Source: JANQPA01 sp964548175
GTDB taxonomy: Bacteria; Bacteroidota; Bacteroidia; Chitinophagales; Saprospiraceae
DNA length: 64,000 nucleotides
NCBI GenBank assembly: GCA_964548175.1
Contig: CAZJQS010000009.1
Coordinates: 1 to 64,000, forward strand
Direction of reading: 5' to 3'
The notes under the pieces were generated by a model, which ran no database searches, was not told the DNA's origin, and saw nothing but the letters and a program-made list of their open reading frames with translations. Numbering within the stretch: position 1 is the stretch's first letter; every line of letters begins with the position of its first letter. A program made the position numbers and the translations under genes. Positions 8,611 through 17,075 of this stretch are shown here, piece by piece.

Positions 8611-9603
8611 TTAAAAATTTAATCCTCTGGTTATGGACCCATTCCTTAAAGAGTCTAAAGAGACGGGGCTCAAGCTGATCCCCTTACGATGAGCACCAGA
8701 ACGAGAGGTAAACACCCCTATCCCTCCCGTTACGTTACTGTAGATGGGATCAAACTGAGCACTCGTAATACCCGTAGCGGCATTATTAAGTCTGAGTATT
8801 TCTTCAAATTCCGCCCCCATCGAAACGACCTCTATTTCAATTCCAAGCCATTCCCGCTGAATGCCGGGCGCCTCGATTAGTTGTGCAGCTAAAAACTCGT
8901 AAAACTCCCTTCCCCGGAAGGTCATCGTCTCTAAACTGGCGCCTGGGGTATCGTCAATCCGGTCGGAAAGGGTCCAGACCAATACTTTTTCTTCCCAGTC
9001 TTCCGGAACCTGGCGTTCACGATAGCGAATGATCCACCGAAGCAAATGTAAGGCTGCTGCTTCGCCACTGCTCCAGGAAGTGCGGATAACACGATCGTAC
9101 CCCATATTAACCGAGCTGGGCGGACTGACATTGCTGATCGAAACGGGCTCCAAAACGGTAGTTTCGGCCATAGCAGTGGAGTGGCTTTCGGAAAAATCGA
9201 GCTTGAGGGTGATCTTTTCCCCGCCATCTAAACGAAAATCGCGGGTGTCGATCTTATATAAAATATTTGGAGCAGTAGCAAAAGGACCCTCTTCCCTGGC
9301 AAACCCTTCCCGGGCTCCATCCACCCGCTTGAGCGGAATTTCCATTTCATTTTCCTTAGCTATAAAAACGGACATTTCGTCTTCTGCATAATAAATAAAC
9401 TGTGGATCTTGCGCCAGTCGCTCTGCATTGCCTCCTTGCGTTTGGAATACTTTCTCGATGCGGATGTAATGAGCTGTATCGGCCGCATTGATGATGCCGT
9501 ACACTACCGGGACCGGATTGCCGGGACCTTCTAACTGTATATCAGTAGAGCAGCAGGTAAGGAATAAAAGAAAAATGGGAAAAAAAAGCGGGTTTAACTT
9601 CAT
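8611..9603 (-). CDS. DUF4249-like lipoprotein
   Basis: This 330-residue lipoprotein has a signal peptide with the lipobox FLLFLTCC, the acylated Cys being at about residue 17 or 18. The body is predicted beta-rich. The C-terminal stretch YSNVTGGIGVFTSRS resembles the conserved NIenGiGvF-type end of DUF4249 outer-membrane lipoproteins, which usually accompany TonB-dependent receptors. No receptor is next to it here, which is unusual. The next minus-strand gene is dnaK, 240 bp downstream, so it is probably monocistronic. Lipoprotein nature is secure; the family call is moderate. Confidence 0.65.
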   Translation of the reverse strand: MKLNPLFFPIFLLFLTCCSTDIQLEGPGNPVPVVYGIINAADTAHYIRIEKVFQTQGGNAERLAQDPQFIYYAEDEMSVFIAKENEMEIPLKRVDGAREGFAREEGPFATAPNILYKIDTRDFRLDGGEKITLKLDFSESHSTAMAETTVLEPVSISNVSPPSSVNMGYDRVIRTSWSSGEAAALHLLRWIIRYRERQVPEDWEEKVLVWTLSDRIDDTPGASLETMTFRGREFYEFLAAQLIEAPGIQREWLGIEIEVVSMGAEFEEILRLNNAATGITSAQFDPIYSNVTGGIGVFTSRSGAHRKGISLSPVSLDSLRNGSITRGLNF

Positions 9604-9649
9604 CTTTGGTTGTTGAATTGTTGGGTTATAAGTAAGCGATAGGACAAAA

Positions 9650-9692
9650 TTAACCTAACCTACCCCCGCGTCGCAGGGGTAGGTTAGGTTAA
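9650..9692. repeat. 17-bp palindrome in a divergent promoter region
   Basis: A perfect 17-bp inverted repeat (9650-9666 with 9676-9692) around a 9-nt loop. The stem is built of AACCTAACCTACCCC. It lies between two divergent genes, the minus-strand lipoprotein starting at 9603 and panB starting at 9803, so it is upstream of both and does not terminate either. It could be an operator, a 5' UTR hairpin or a mobile palindromic repeat. Confidence 0.7.
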
Positions 9693-9802
9693 CACCAAAC
9701 ACAAACATAGTTCAATTTCATTCAACCCCATTCGTAAAAGGGATACTTTGTTCAGATATCGACAATAATAGCTATCTTTCCGGTTCAGAAAAATCAACCC
9801 AA

Positions 9803-10618
9803 ATGTCAATCAATAAGGAAGTAAAAAGAGTGACTACGCATGTCATTCAATCAATGAAAAATCGGGGTGAAAAGATCACTATCCTGACGGCCTATGATTT
9901 TTCAATGGCCAGGATACTGGATGCAGCGGGTGTCGATGTGCTGCTGGTAGGCGATTCCGCATCTAACGTAATGGCCGGCCATGAAACGACGCTGCCCATT
10001 ACCCTTGATCAGATGATCTATCATGCTTCATCTGTAGTGAGGGGTGTCAAAAGAGCACTGGTCGTAGTGGACCTTCCCTTCGGTTCTTACCAGGGCAATT
10101 CCAAGATCGCACTGGAGTCGACCATACGGATTATGAAGGAATCCGGGGCCCATGCCGTCAAACTGGAAGGGGGAGCGGAAATGGAAGAATCCATTAGGCG
10201 GATCTTATCTGCCGGCGTCCCAATTATGGGCCACCTGGGCCTGACGCCCCAGTCCATATACAAGTTCGGCACATATACCGTCCGCGCCAAGCAGGAAGCA
10301 GAGGCTCAAAAATTGATTAGTGATGCTCAACTCCTGCAGGACCTTGGTTGTTTTGCTATTGTCCTGGAAAAAATACCGGCAGATCTTGCCGAAAAGGTAT
10401 CGAAGCAATTGGCGATTCCAACCATAGGCATCGGCGGAGGCCCCCATACCGACGGACAGGTGCTCGTCACCCATGACATGCTAGGCATCACCAAGGATTT
10501 CAAACCCCGTTTTTTGAGAAGATATCTGGAGCTTTTTGATACAATAAAAGAGGCCACTAAACAGTATATAGAAGATGTAAAATCAGGGGATTTTCCCAAC
10601 GAAAAAGAACAGTATTAA
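9803..10618 (+). CDS. panB: 3-methyl-2-oxobutanoate hydroxymethyltransferase
   Basis: This 271-residue cytoplasmic enzyme transfers a hydroxymethyl group from 5,10-methylene-THF to alpha-ketoisovalerate, giving ketopantoate, the first committed step of pantothenate and CoA synthesis. Family signatures are clear: ITILTAYDFSMARILDAAG at residues 25-43, VGDSASNVMAGHETTLPIT with the metal-binding Asp, HAVKLEGG, VPIMGHLGLTPQS and IPTIGIGGG. Length matches the family. The next gene, mltG, starts about 13 bp after the stop, suggesting co-transcription without an obvious functional link. Other pan genes are not in the window. Confidence 0.97.
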   Translation: MSINKEVKRVTTHVIQSMKNRGEKITILTAYDFSMARILDAAGVDVLLVGDSASNVMAGHETTLPITLDQMIYHASSVVRGVKRALVVVDLPFGSYQGNSKIALESTIRIMKESGAHAVKLEGGAEMEESIRRILSAGVPIMGHLGLTPQSIYKFGTYTVRAKQEAEAQKLISDAQLLQDLGCFAIVLEKIPADLAEKVSKQLAIPTIGIGGGPHTDGQVLVTHDMLGITKDFKPRFLRRYLELFDTIKEATKQYIEDVKSGDFPNEKEQY

Positions 10619-10631
10619 AGTATTGAGCGGC

Positions 10632-11666
10632 ATGACCAGACTTATTCGGACCATTTTTATCATGGGGTCGTTGATCCTGATCACAGCGGGGGTATACCTC
10701 TACCAGGCTTTTTACAAGAAACCTGTCGTCACGGAAACATTGGAAGATCCTTACCTCTACATCCCAACCGGAGCCTCTTACCAGGAGGTCAAAAACATCC
10801 TGAAAGACAAGGGACTGATGCCTAACGAGATGACTTTTGATAAAACGGCCGATTACATGAACTACATCAAAGACCCCATGCGCAGCGGCCGTTTCAAAAT
10901 CGAAAAAGGCTGGACTTTGGTCGACCTCCTCCGCCACTTGCGGTCGGGGCAACAGGCCCCCGTCAATGTGGTGATGACCAACGAACGCCTGGTGGAAGAG
11001 GTGGCTGGAAAAGTCGCCCGTTATATCGAGCCTGACTCCACCGAACTGCTGAATCTGTTCTTCGATCCTCAATTTCTCGAGGAGATCGGCTACACGCGCG
11101 AAACATTGATGAGTTTGTTCATCCCCAATACTTATGAAGTATACTGGGATTCCTCACCACGACAGTTTATCGAGCGCATGATCCGCGAGCACAAGCTTTT
11201 CTGGAACCGGGACAATCGTCTTAAGAAGGCGAAAAAGTTAAACATGACTCCTGAAGAGGTATATACGCTGGCTTCTATTGTAGAAAAAGAGACCCTGAGG
11301 AATGAAGAAAAAAAGCGCATGGCCGGCGTCTATCTGAACCGGATAAAAAAAGGCATGCGCTTGCAGGCTGACCCTACCGCCGTTTTTGCCACCCGTGACT
11401 TCGGCACTCCCCGCGTGACTAATTTTCATACTAAGTACGATTCGCCCTATAACACTTACATGTACGCAGGCCTTCCACCCGGCCCCATTACCATGACCTC
11501 TATTTCCAGTATCGATGCCGTACTGAATGCTGAACAGCATGATTATCTATATTTCTGTGCGGTTGGGGACGGTTCCGGGCTGCACAACTTTGCCCGCACC
11601 TTGACTCAGCATAACCGCAATGCGGAAATTTACAGGCAGAATTTAAGAAAAAGAGGGTTGAGGTAA
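10632..11666 (+). CDS. mltG: Endolytic peptidoglycan transglycosylase MltG
   Basis: This YceG/MltG family enzyme cleaves nascent glycan strands at the inner membrane and influences glycan length. It has one N-terminal membrane anchor (IRTIFIMGSLILITAGVYLY), then a LysM-like subdomain (IPTGASYQEVKNILKDKGL), and a catalytic domain with FIPNTYEVYWDSSP, LASIVEKET (the Glu of VEKE is the catalytic residue in the family), RLQADPTA and AGLPPGPI. The ATG at 10632 (MTRLIRTI) is chosen over a TTG nine bases upstream. About 344 residues, normal for the family. Confidence 0.95.
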   Translation: MTRLIRTIFIMGSLILITAGVYLYQAFYKKPVVTETLEDPYLYIPTGASYQEVKNILKDKGLMPNEMTFDKTADYMNYIKDPMRSGRFKIEKGWTLVDLLRHLRSGQQAPVNVVMTNERLVEEVAGKVARYIEPDSTELLNLFFDPQFLEEIGYTRETLMSLFIPNTYEVYWDSSPRQFIERMIREHKLFWNRDNRLKKAKKLNMTPEEVYTLASIVEKETLRNEEKKRMAGVYLNRIKKGMRLQADPTAVFATRDFGTPRVTNFHTKYDSPYNTYMYAGLPPGPITMTSISSIDAVLNAEQHDYLYFCAVGDGSGLHNFARTLTQHNRNAEIYRQNLRKRGLR

Positions 11667-11684
11667 AAAACTTCAACCTTTTTA
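11648..11684 (+). terminator. Terminator after mltG
   Basis: An imperfect hairpin pairs AAAAAGAGGGTTGAGG with CTTCAACCTTTTT. It overlaps the stop codon of mltG and has a short T-run on the 3' arm. Confidence 0.5.
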
Positions 11685-11744
11685 TCCGATTTAAGAGGTG
11701 ACTAATGTTTTGATTTGTTTATTATTTTGCAGGCAAAAAATTCC

Positions 11745-13172
11745 ATGAAAAACCGAATCCTTACCCCGATCCTAATACTTCTCTTTTCCGCTACACTTAA
11801 AGCGCAGTTAACTATTGTTGTCACCAGTTTGCCTACCTATACTTCCGACCGCGTCGAACTCTACCTGGCCGGTACGTTTAACAACTGGGCCCCCGACAAT
11901 AAAGACTACCGGCTTACTAAAAACAAGGATGGTTTTTACAGCCTGACCCTCGATCCGCCTAAAGGCGAACTCAAATTCAAGTTCACACGCGGCAGCTGGG
12001 CTACTGTCGAAGGGAACAGAGAAGGCAGCTACCGCCCCGATCGCATCTTGAATTATTTCGGCAAAAAACAAACCGTCTACTGTAACATAAATTCCTGGGA
12101 AGGCAATAATACCAATAAAGCCGGAACTGCCCAGCCTAATGTACTGATCCTGGACCCCGCTTTCAAAATGCCTCAATTGGACCGCAACCGCAGAATATGG
12201 ATCTACCTGCCACCGGATTACGATCAAACCGACCGGTCCTACCCTGTCATTTATCTCCAGGACGGACAAAACCTCTTTGATAAAGCTACCAGTTTTTCCG
12301 GGGAATGGAAGGTGGACGAAACGCTTAATCAGATCGCACAGCAGAGTGGACAGGGTTTCATCGCTGTAGGAATAGATAACGGCAGTTCCGACCGGATGGC
12401 GGAATATTCTCCGTGGCCTAATACTCAATATGGCGGTGGTCGGGGCGGCCAATACGTTAAGTTCCTTGTGGAAACCCTTAAGCCCTTTATCGATAAAAAC
12501 TTCCGGACCTTGTCCGGTCCAGAAAATACGGCCATTATCGGGTCTTCCCTCGGTGGGTTGATCTCCTTTTATGCCGCTATAGAATACCCTGAGGTATTCG
12601 GCAAGGCCGGAGTGTTCTCCCCTGCTTTCTGGTACACCGAAGGCTGGTCTTTCTGGCACGTAGTAGAAGAAGGCAGAAAAAGCGATGTACAGATCTATAT
12701 GATCGGCGGCGCCCAGGAGAAATCCAACATGGCGGGCAACCTACTTGCTATGGCCCGCACCTTGCTCGCCACTGGTTTTTCTCCACAGGAAATTCACTAT
12801 CAGATCCATGCCGACGGCGAGCATAAAGAAAGGTACTGGGCCCGTGAGTTTTCCCAGGCCGTTTATTGGCTGTTCGGGAACAACGAGCGCTCCTTATCGG
12901 AGGACGCCTGGGAACTGAATCCTTTGGACGTGCAACCCCTTACAGCAAACGCTTATCAATTGACCTTCAGCGAAAATTTAGATAACCCCAAATACAGCCT
13001 GATCAGTACAGGCGGAACAATCCTTTCCAAACCGAAAAAGATCAGGCTGAAAAACATCAGGGAAATGGAGGGCCGCAAAACCGGGCAATTCAAGATCAAA
13101 CCACCCAAGACCGGTCCTTTCTATCTTCAACTGCTGGATGATACCCAGCTTTTACTGGTAGAGCAATTTTAG
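11745..13172 (+). CDS. Secreted esterase with glycogen-binding-like domain
   Basis: A secreted protein of 475 residues from the ATG at 11745, where a clean signal peptide begins (KNRILTPILILLFSATLKA); an in-frame TTG lies 30 bases upstream. The N-terminal region (about 20-130) looks like an early-set carbohydrate-binding or AMPK-glycogen-binding fold (VELYLAGTFNNWAPDNKDY). It is followed by an esterase-D/Fes-like alpha/beta hydrolase (RRIWIYLPPDYD, VIYLQDGQNLFD) with nucleophile elbow GSSLGG and a late HADGEH carrying the likely catalytic His. A short beta-rich tail follows. Related enzymes remove acyl or feruloyl groups from polysaccharides or hydrolyse siderophores; the substrate here cannot be fixed. 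It is convergent with pgi. Confidence 0.85.
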   Translation: MKNRILTPILILLFSATLKAQLTIVVTSLPTYTSDRVELYLAGTFNNWAPDNKDYRLTKNKDGFYSLTLDPPKGELKFKFTRGSWATVEGNREGSYRPDRILNYFGKKQTVYCNINSWEGNNTNKAGTAQPNVLILDPAFKMPQLDRNRRIWIYLPPDYDQTDRSYPVIYLQDGQNLFDKATSFSGEWKVDETLNQIAQQSGQGFIAVGIDNGSSDRMAEYSPWPNTQYGGGRGGQYVKFLVETLKPFIDKNFRTLSGPENTAIIGSSLGGLISFYAAIEYPEVFGKAGVFSPAFWYTEGWSFWHVVEEGRKSDVQIYMIGGAQEKSNMAGNLLAMARTLLATGFSPQEIHYQIHADGEHKERYWAREFSQAVYWLFGNNERSLSEDAWELNPLDVQPLTANAYQLTFSENLDNPKYSLISTGGTILSKPKKIRLKNIREMEGRKTGQFKIKPPKTGPFYLQLLDDTQLLLVEQF

Positions 13173-13198
13173 TTTTTAGCGTGGCCTGAAAAAAATGA

Positions 13199-14848
13199 CT
13201 ACCGCATCTTTTTATACGCATTAATCAAGCCATTGGTAGAGGCATCGTGAGTAGTGACCTCATGCTCGCCTTCCAACTCAGGCAGGATGGCGTTGGCCAG
13301 TTGTTTACCCAATTCCACGCCCCACTGATCAAAGCTGTAAATATTCCAGATGATCCCTTGTACGAATATCTTATGCTCATATAAAGCGATCAGGCTGCCC
13401 AGTGCTTGGGGCGTTATTTGTTTTACCAAAATTGAATTAGTAGGTTTATTGCCCTGGAAGACCTTAAAAGGCGTTAGCCGGTCAATGGTATCCTCTGACT
13501 TACCGAGCGCTTTCAGTTCTGAGCGGACTTCAGCTTCCGTTTTACCTTTCAGCAAAGCTTCCGTTTGGGCGAAAAAATTAGACAACAAGATCTTGTGATG
13601 GTTACCTACGGGATTATGGCTAACTGCGGGAGCTATAAAGTCACAGGGGATTAGTTTAGTGCCCTGATGAATAAGCTGATAGAAAGCATGCTGGCCGTTT
13701 GTTCCCGGTTCTCCCCAAATGATCGGCCCTGTTTGATAATTTACAACCTCACCGGATCGGTCGACGAATTTTCCGTTGCTCTCCATGTTGCCTTGCTGAA
13801 AATACGCAGCAAAGCGGTGGAGGTACTGATCGTAAGGCAGGATGGCTTCCGTCTCGGCGCCAAAAAAGTTGTTGTACCAGACGCCGATCAGGGCCAGGAT
13901 CACCGGGAGGTTTTCCCTCAGCGGCGCCTCCCGGAAATGATTGTCCATATCGTGAAAACCCTGCAATAGCTCTTCAAATTTATCAAAACCGACCATACAG
14001 GCGATCGACAGGCCGATCGCAGAAGTCAGGCTATAGCGCCCTCCTACCCAATCCCAAAACTGGAACATGTTTTCGGTGTCGATACCAAATTTGGATACGC
14101 CTTCGGCATTAGTGGAGATCGCCACAAAATGCCTGGCCACTTCTTCTTCCTGCCTGGCCGCCGTCAAAAACCATTTTCTGGCTGTGAAAGCATTGGTCAT
14201 GGTCTCCTGGGTGGTGAAAGACTTGGAAGCGATCATAAAAAGAGTCGTTTCAGGATCTACCCTTTTCAACGTTTCGGCAATATGCGTACCGTCCACATTC
14301 GAAACAAAATGCACCTGGAGCCCTTCTTTCCAGTAAGGGCGCAAAGCTTCTGTAACCATTACCGGGCCAAGGTCAGACCCGCCGATACCGATATTCACAA
14401 TGTCTTTGATGGGTTTTCCGGTATAGCCTTTCCATTCGCCGTTAATGATCTTCGTGGAAAAGGCCTTCATCTGGTCCAGCACCTTATTGACTTCCGGCAT
14501 GACATCCTCACCATCCACCAGTATAGGAGTGTTGGATCGATTTCTAAGGGCAACGTGCAAAACGGCACGATTTTCAGTGGCGTTGATCTTAGCACCGGTA
14601 AACATCTGTTCGATCCCGGCCTTAACCTTCGACTCCTCGGCCAGCTCCAGCAGCAGTTCGAGCGTCGTATCATCCATGATGTTTTTTGAAAAATCGACAA
14701 GAATATCCTGGAAACGAAGGGAAAAGCGATGAAAACGCTCATCATCCTGTTCGAAAAGATGTTTCATGTGAACGTTTTTCATTTCTTCGAAATGAGCTTC
14801 CAGCTTCTTCCAGGCGCTTGTTTTAGTTGGGTTGATCGTCGGTAGCAT
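13199..14848 (-). CDS. pgi: Glucose-6-phosphate isomerase
   Basis: This 549-residue cytoplasmic glycolytic enzyme interconverts glucose-6-phosphate and fructose-6-phosphate. Signatures include VNIGIGGSDLGPVMVTEAL, SKSFTTQETMTNA (phosphate-binding), GGRYSLTSAIGLSIACMVG, EPGTNGQHAFYQLIHQG, and near the C-terminus YSFDQWGVELGKQLA. Length is that of the long (E. coli-like) Pgi form. Its stop is 26 bp from the stop of the convergent esterase gene. Confidence 0.98.
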   Translation of the reverse strand: MLPTINPTKTSAWKKLEAHFEEMKNVHMKHLFEQDDERFHRFSLRFQDILVDFSKNIMDDTTLELLLELAEESKVKAGIEQMFTGAKINATENRAVLHVALRNRSNTPILVDGEDVMPEVNKVLDQMKAFSTKIINGEWKGYTGKPIKDIVNIGIGGSDLGPVMVTEALRPYWKEGLQVHFVSNVDGTHIAETLKRVDPETTLFMIASKSFTTQETMTNAFTARKWFLTAARQEEEVARHFVAISTNAEGVSKFGIDTENMFQFWDWVGGRYSLTSAIGLSIACMVGFDKFEELLQGFHDMDNHFREAPLRENLPVILALIGVWYNNFFGAETEAILPYDQYLHRFAAYFQQGNMESNGKFVDRSGEVVNYQTGPIIWGEPGTNGQHAFYQLIHQGTKLIPCDFIAPAVSHNPVGNHHKILLSNFFAQTEALLKGKTEAEVRSELKALGKSEDTIDRLTPFKVFQGNKPTNSILVKQITPQALGSLIALYEHKIFVQGIIWNIYSFDQWGVELGKQLANAILPELEGEHEVTTHDASTNGLINAYKKMR

Positions 14849-15044
14849 ATGGTTTGATTTTTAAGTGTTCTCTATATTTTGGTGTTCAGGTGTTCAGGTT
14901 TGGGCAAAGACCTGCCTGATTTAAGGTAACTTGAACCCTTGAATACGTGCATACTTGAGCGCAATATTTTACCTTTGAGCAAACAGTTTATCGGAAGGGC
15001 AAAATACTTTATTCTGATAAGCTCCGCAATTAATATAAAGAGTT

Positions 15045-16091
15045 TTGAGTACGCAATCCAGGACATCTCCGTTACTATACCAAACCATCGCCATTGTCAT
15101 TGGGGTGTTTTTAACTGTGGTAAAATTTATTGCATGGGGCCTCACCAATTCCAATGCCATCCTTACCGACGCCATGGAGAACATCATCAACGTAGTAGCC
15201 GGCGGCATCGGTTGGTACAGCTTGTGGTTATCCTCCCAGCCCAGCGACCGCAACCATCCTTATGGGCATGGCAAGATAGAATTTGTTTCCACAGGTTTCG
15301 AAGGCGGGTTGATCTTCATCACCGGGTTGCTGATCATCAGTAAAGCTATTTACAATCTTTTTGTGCCTACGACGATCAGCCGGCTGGAAGAAGGGATGGG
15401 GCTGGTGCTGTTCTCCGGCCTGATCAATTTCCTGACCGGCTGGTGGCTACTGAACCTGGGAAAAAAGAAGAGGGTCCTGGTGTTGAAATCAGAAGGCCGC
15501 CACTTGCTGAGCGATGCCTACTCTTCGGCAGGACTGATTTTGGGCCTGGTCATTGTCTGGTGGACTCAGATCCAATGGCTGGATCATGTAGTGGCTATCT
15601 TTTTCGGTTCCATTATTTTATACACCGGCTCTAAGCTCCTGCGAACCTCTTTTGCCGGCATTATGGACGAGGCGGATTACGAATTGATAGCAGATATGGT
15701 TGATGTTTTGGAACAAAAGCGACAGGATAACTGGATCGACGTGCACAACTTTCGCGTCATTAAATACGGGAATGACTACCACATTGACTGCCACCTGACT
15801 TTGCCCTGGTATTTTGATCTCCAAAAAGGTCATGATGAGGTAATGGCCTTTGAAGCATTGCTCAAACAACACGACCCTTCCGTAAATGAGTTTTTCATTC
15901 ACGTTGATCCCTGCTCTCCGCCCTTTTCGTGTAAGATCTGTCAGAAAAAAGATTGCGCAGTACGAAGAGCCCCTTTTGAAATCTATGTGAAGTGGGAACT
16001 GGACAATGTGATGGAGAATCAGGGACATAGTCCGGATATCGGACTCGATAACCAGCGGCAGGAAAACTCCGGCCAGGGACATTCTGGCTGA
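15045..16091 (+). CDS. Cation diffusion facilitator (CDF) transporter
   Basis: This 348-residue inner-membrane divalent-cation exporter has about six membrane segments (residues 12-200) with the conserved ILTDAMENIINVV and HPYGHGKIEF in the first half and LLSDAYSSAGL in the fifth segment, then a cytosolic ferredoxin-like domain (WIDVHNFRVIKYGNDYHID). The start is a TTG: an in-frame TAA lies at 15036-15038 and no ATG occurs before the first helix. The tail adds a cysteine cluster DPCSPPFSCKICQKKDC (C-x5-C-x2-C-x4-C), a possible metal sensor site. The transported metal (Zn, Fe, Mn or other) cannot be stated. Confidence 0.92.
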   Translation: MSTQSRTSPLLYQTIAIVIGVFLTVVKFIAWGLTNSNAILTDAMENIINVVAGGIGWYSLWLSSQPSDRNHPYGHGKIEFVSTGFEGGLIFITGLLIISKAIYNLFVPTTISRLEEGMGLVLFSGLINFLTGWWLLNLGKKKRVLVLKSEGRHLLSDAYSSAGLILGLVIVWWTQIQWLDHVVAIFFGSIILYTGSKLLRTSFAGIMDEADYELIADMVDVLEQKRQDNWIDVHNFRVIKYGNDYHIDCHLTLPWYFDLQKGHDEVMAFEALLKQHDPSVNEFFIHVDPCSPPFSCKICQKKDCAVRRAPFEIYVKWELDNVMENQGHSPDIGLDNQRQENSGQGHSG

Positions 16092-16225
16092 TAAACCCCA
16101 GAAACAGCATCAGGCTGATAAAAATCAGCCCGGCAGGTTAAGATATCTCATCAGCCACTCTTGATTAATTCCCCATTTTTAATCTAACACAGAAAGTTTT
16201 TCTCAAACATGATAAATGCACAGCC

Positions 16226-17068
16226 ATGAAAAGAATATTGGTCCCAACAGATTTTTCCGTAGCCGCTCAGGATGCATTCACCTATGCACAGCAATTTGCA
16301 GAAGTATTGGAAGGGGCGACCATTACGGCTGCGCACGTTTTTATGCCGCCCATGGAGTCTGAATATCCCAACATGTTTCCTCCCGTAACAGAACTGATGG
16401 AGGTCCGGGAAAAAATGTTGTCAGACTTTATCCAGCAACATCGCATTACTGAAGCGGGCAGCGTGGTCACTTCTCTTCAGATCGAAAAAGAACTGTTGAT
16501 AGGCTTCCCTGCTGACGAAATCGTTCAGGCCTCCAAAGAATACGATCTGATCGTGATGGGAATGACGGGTGAAAACGACCTCATTGATAAGGTTTTAGGT
16601 AGCGTTTCCATCAGTGTGGCCAAGAGAGCAGAGTGTCCGGTTATTCTGGTCCCCAAAAAGACAACTTTCAAAGGTATCCGTCATATGCTCTACGCCAGCA
16701 ATTATGAGTCCGCAAATCAAAGCATGATCGAAAACCTGATCGCTTTCAACCAACCATTGAATGCGTGTGTACATTTCGTGCATGTAGCGGATAAATCAGA
16801 AAAGGACTACAACAAAACCAGGTCCGAGCTTTTTGAAGAGCTGTTCGAGGAAGGGGAACCTTGCTTTGCCTTTGAAATGGCCGAAATTGAGGCCGACAAC
16901 ATTACCGAAGGGCTGATCAACTATGCAAAGGATTATCCGATCGACCTCCTGGTGATCGTTAACCACCAGCGACACAGCTTCTGGGATAAGCTTTTCCATA
17001 AAAGCCAAACCAAGCTTCTGGCACAAAAAACAGATATGCCTTTAATGGTCTTTCATTTGAAGGAATAA
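16226..17068 (+). CDS. Tandem universal stress protein
   Basis: This 280-residue cytoplasmic protein has two UspA folds. The first (1-145) contains RILVPTDFSVAAQDAF and the nucleotide-binding end VMGMTGENDLIDKVLGSVSISVAKRAECPVILV, with a G-x2-G-x9-GS-like ATP loop. The second (150-280) is more divergent (HMLYASNYESANQSM, LVIVNHQRHSFWDKLF). The double-domain form is typical of Bacteroidota. The role is a stress or nutrient response through nucleotide binding (family knowledge). It is convergent with the glycosyltransferase gene, 7 bp apart. Confidence 0.93.
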   Translation: MKRILVPTDFSVAAQDAFTYAQQFAEVLEGATITAAHVFMPPMESEYPNMFPPVTELMEVREKMLSDFIQQHRITEAGSVVTSLQIEKELLIGFPADEIVQASKEYDLIVMGMTGENDLIDKVLGSVSISVAKRAECPVILVPKKTTFKGIRHMLYASNYESANQSMIENLIAFNQPLNACVHFVHVADKSEKDYNKTRSELFEELFEEGEPCFAFEMAEIEADNITEGLINYAKDYPIDLLVIVNHQRHSFWDKLFHKSQTKLLAQKTDMPLMVFHLKE

Positions 17069-17075
17069 GACTACG

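Noticed and set aside
14970..14977. Promoter motif TACCTTTG before the CDF gene
   Set aside because: It matches the Bacteroidota -7 consensus TAnnTTTG, but no TTTG lies at the right distance upstream, so I did not list it as a feature.
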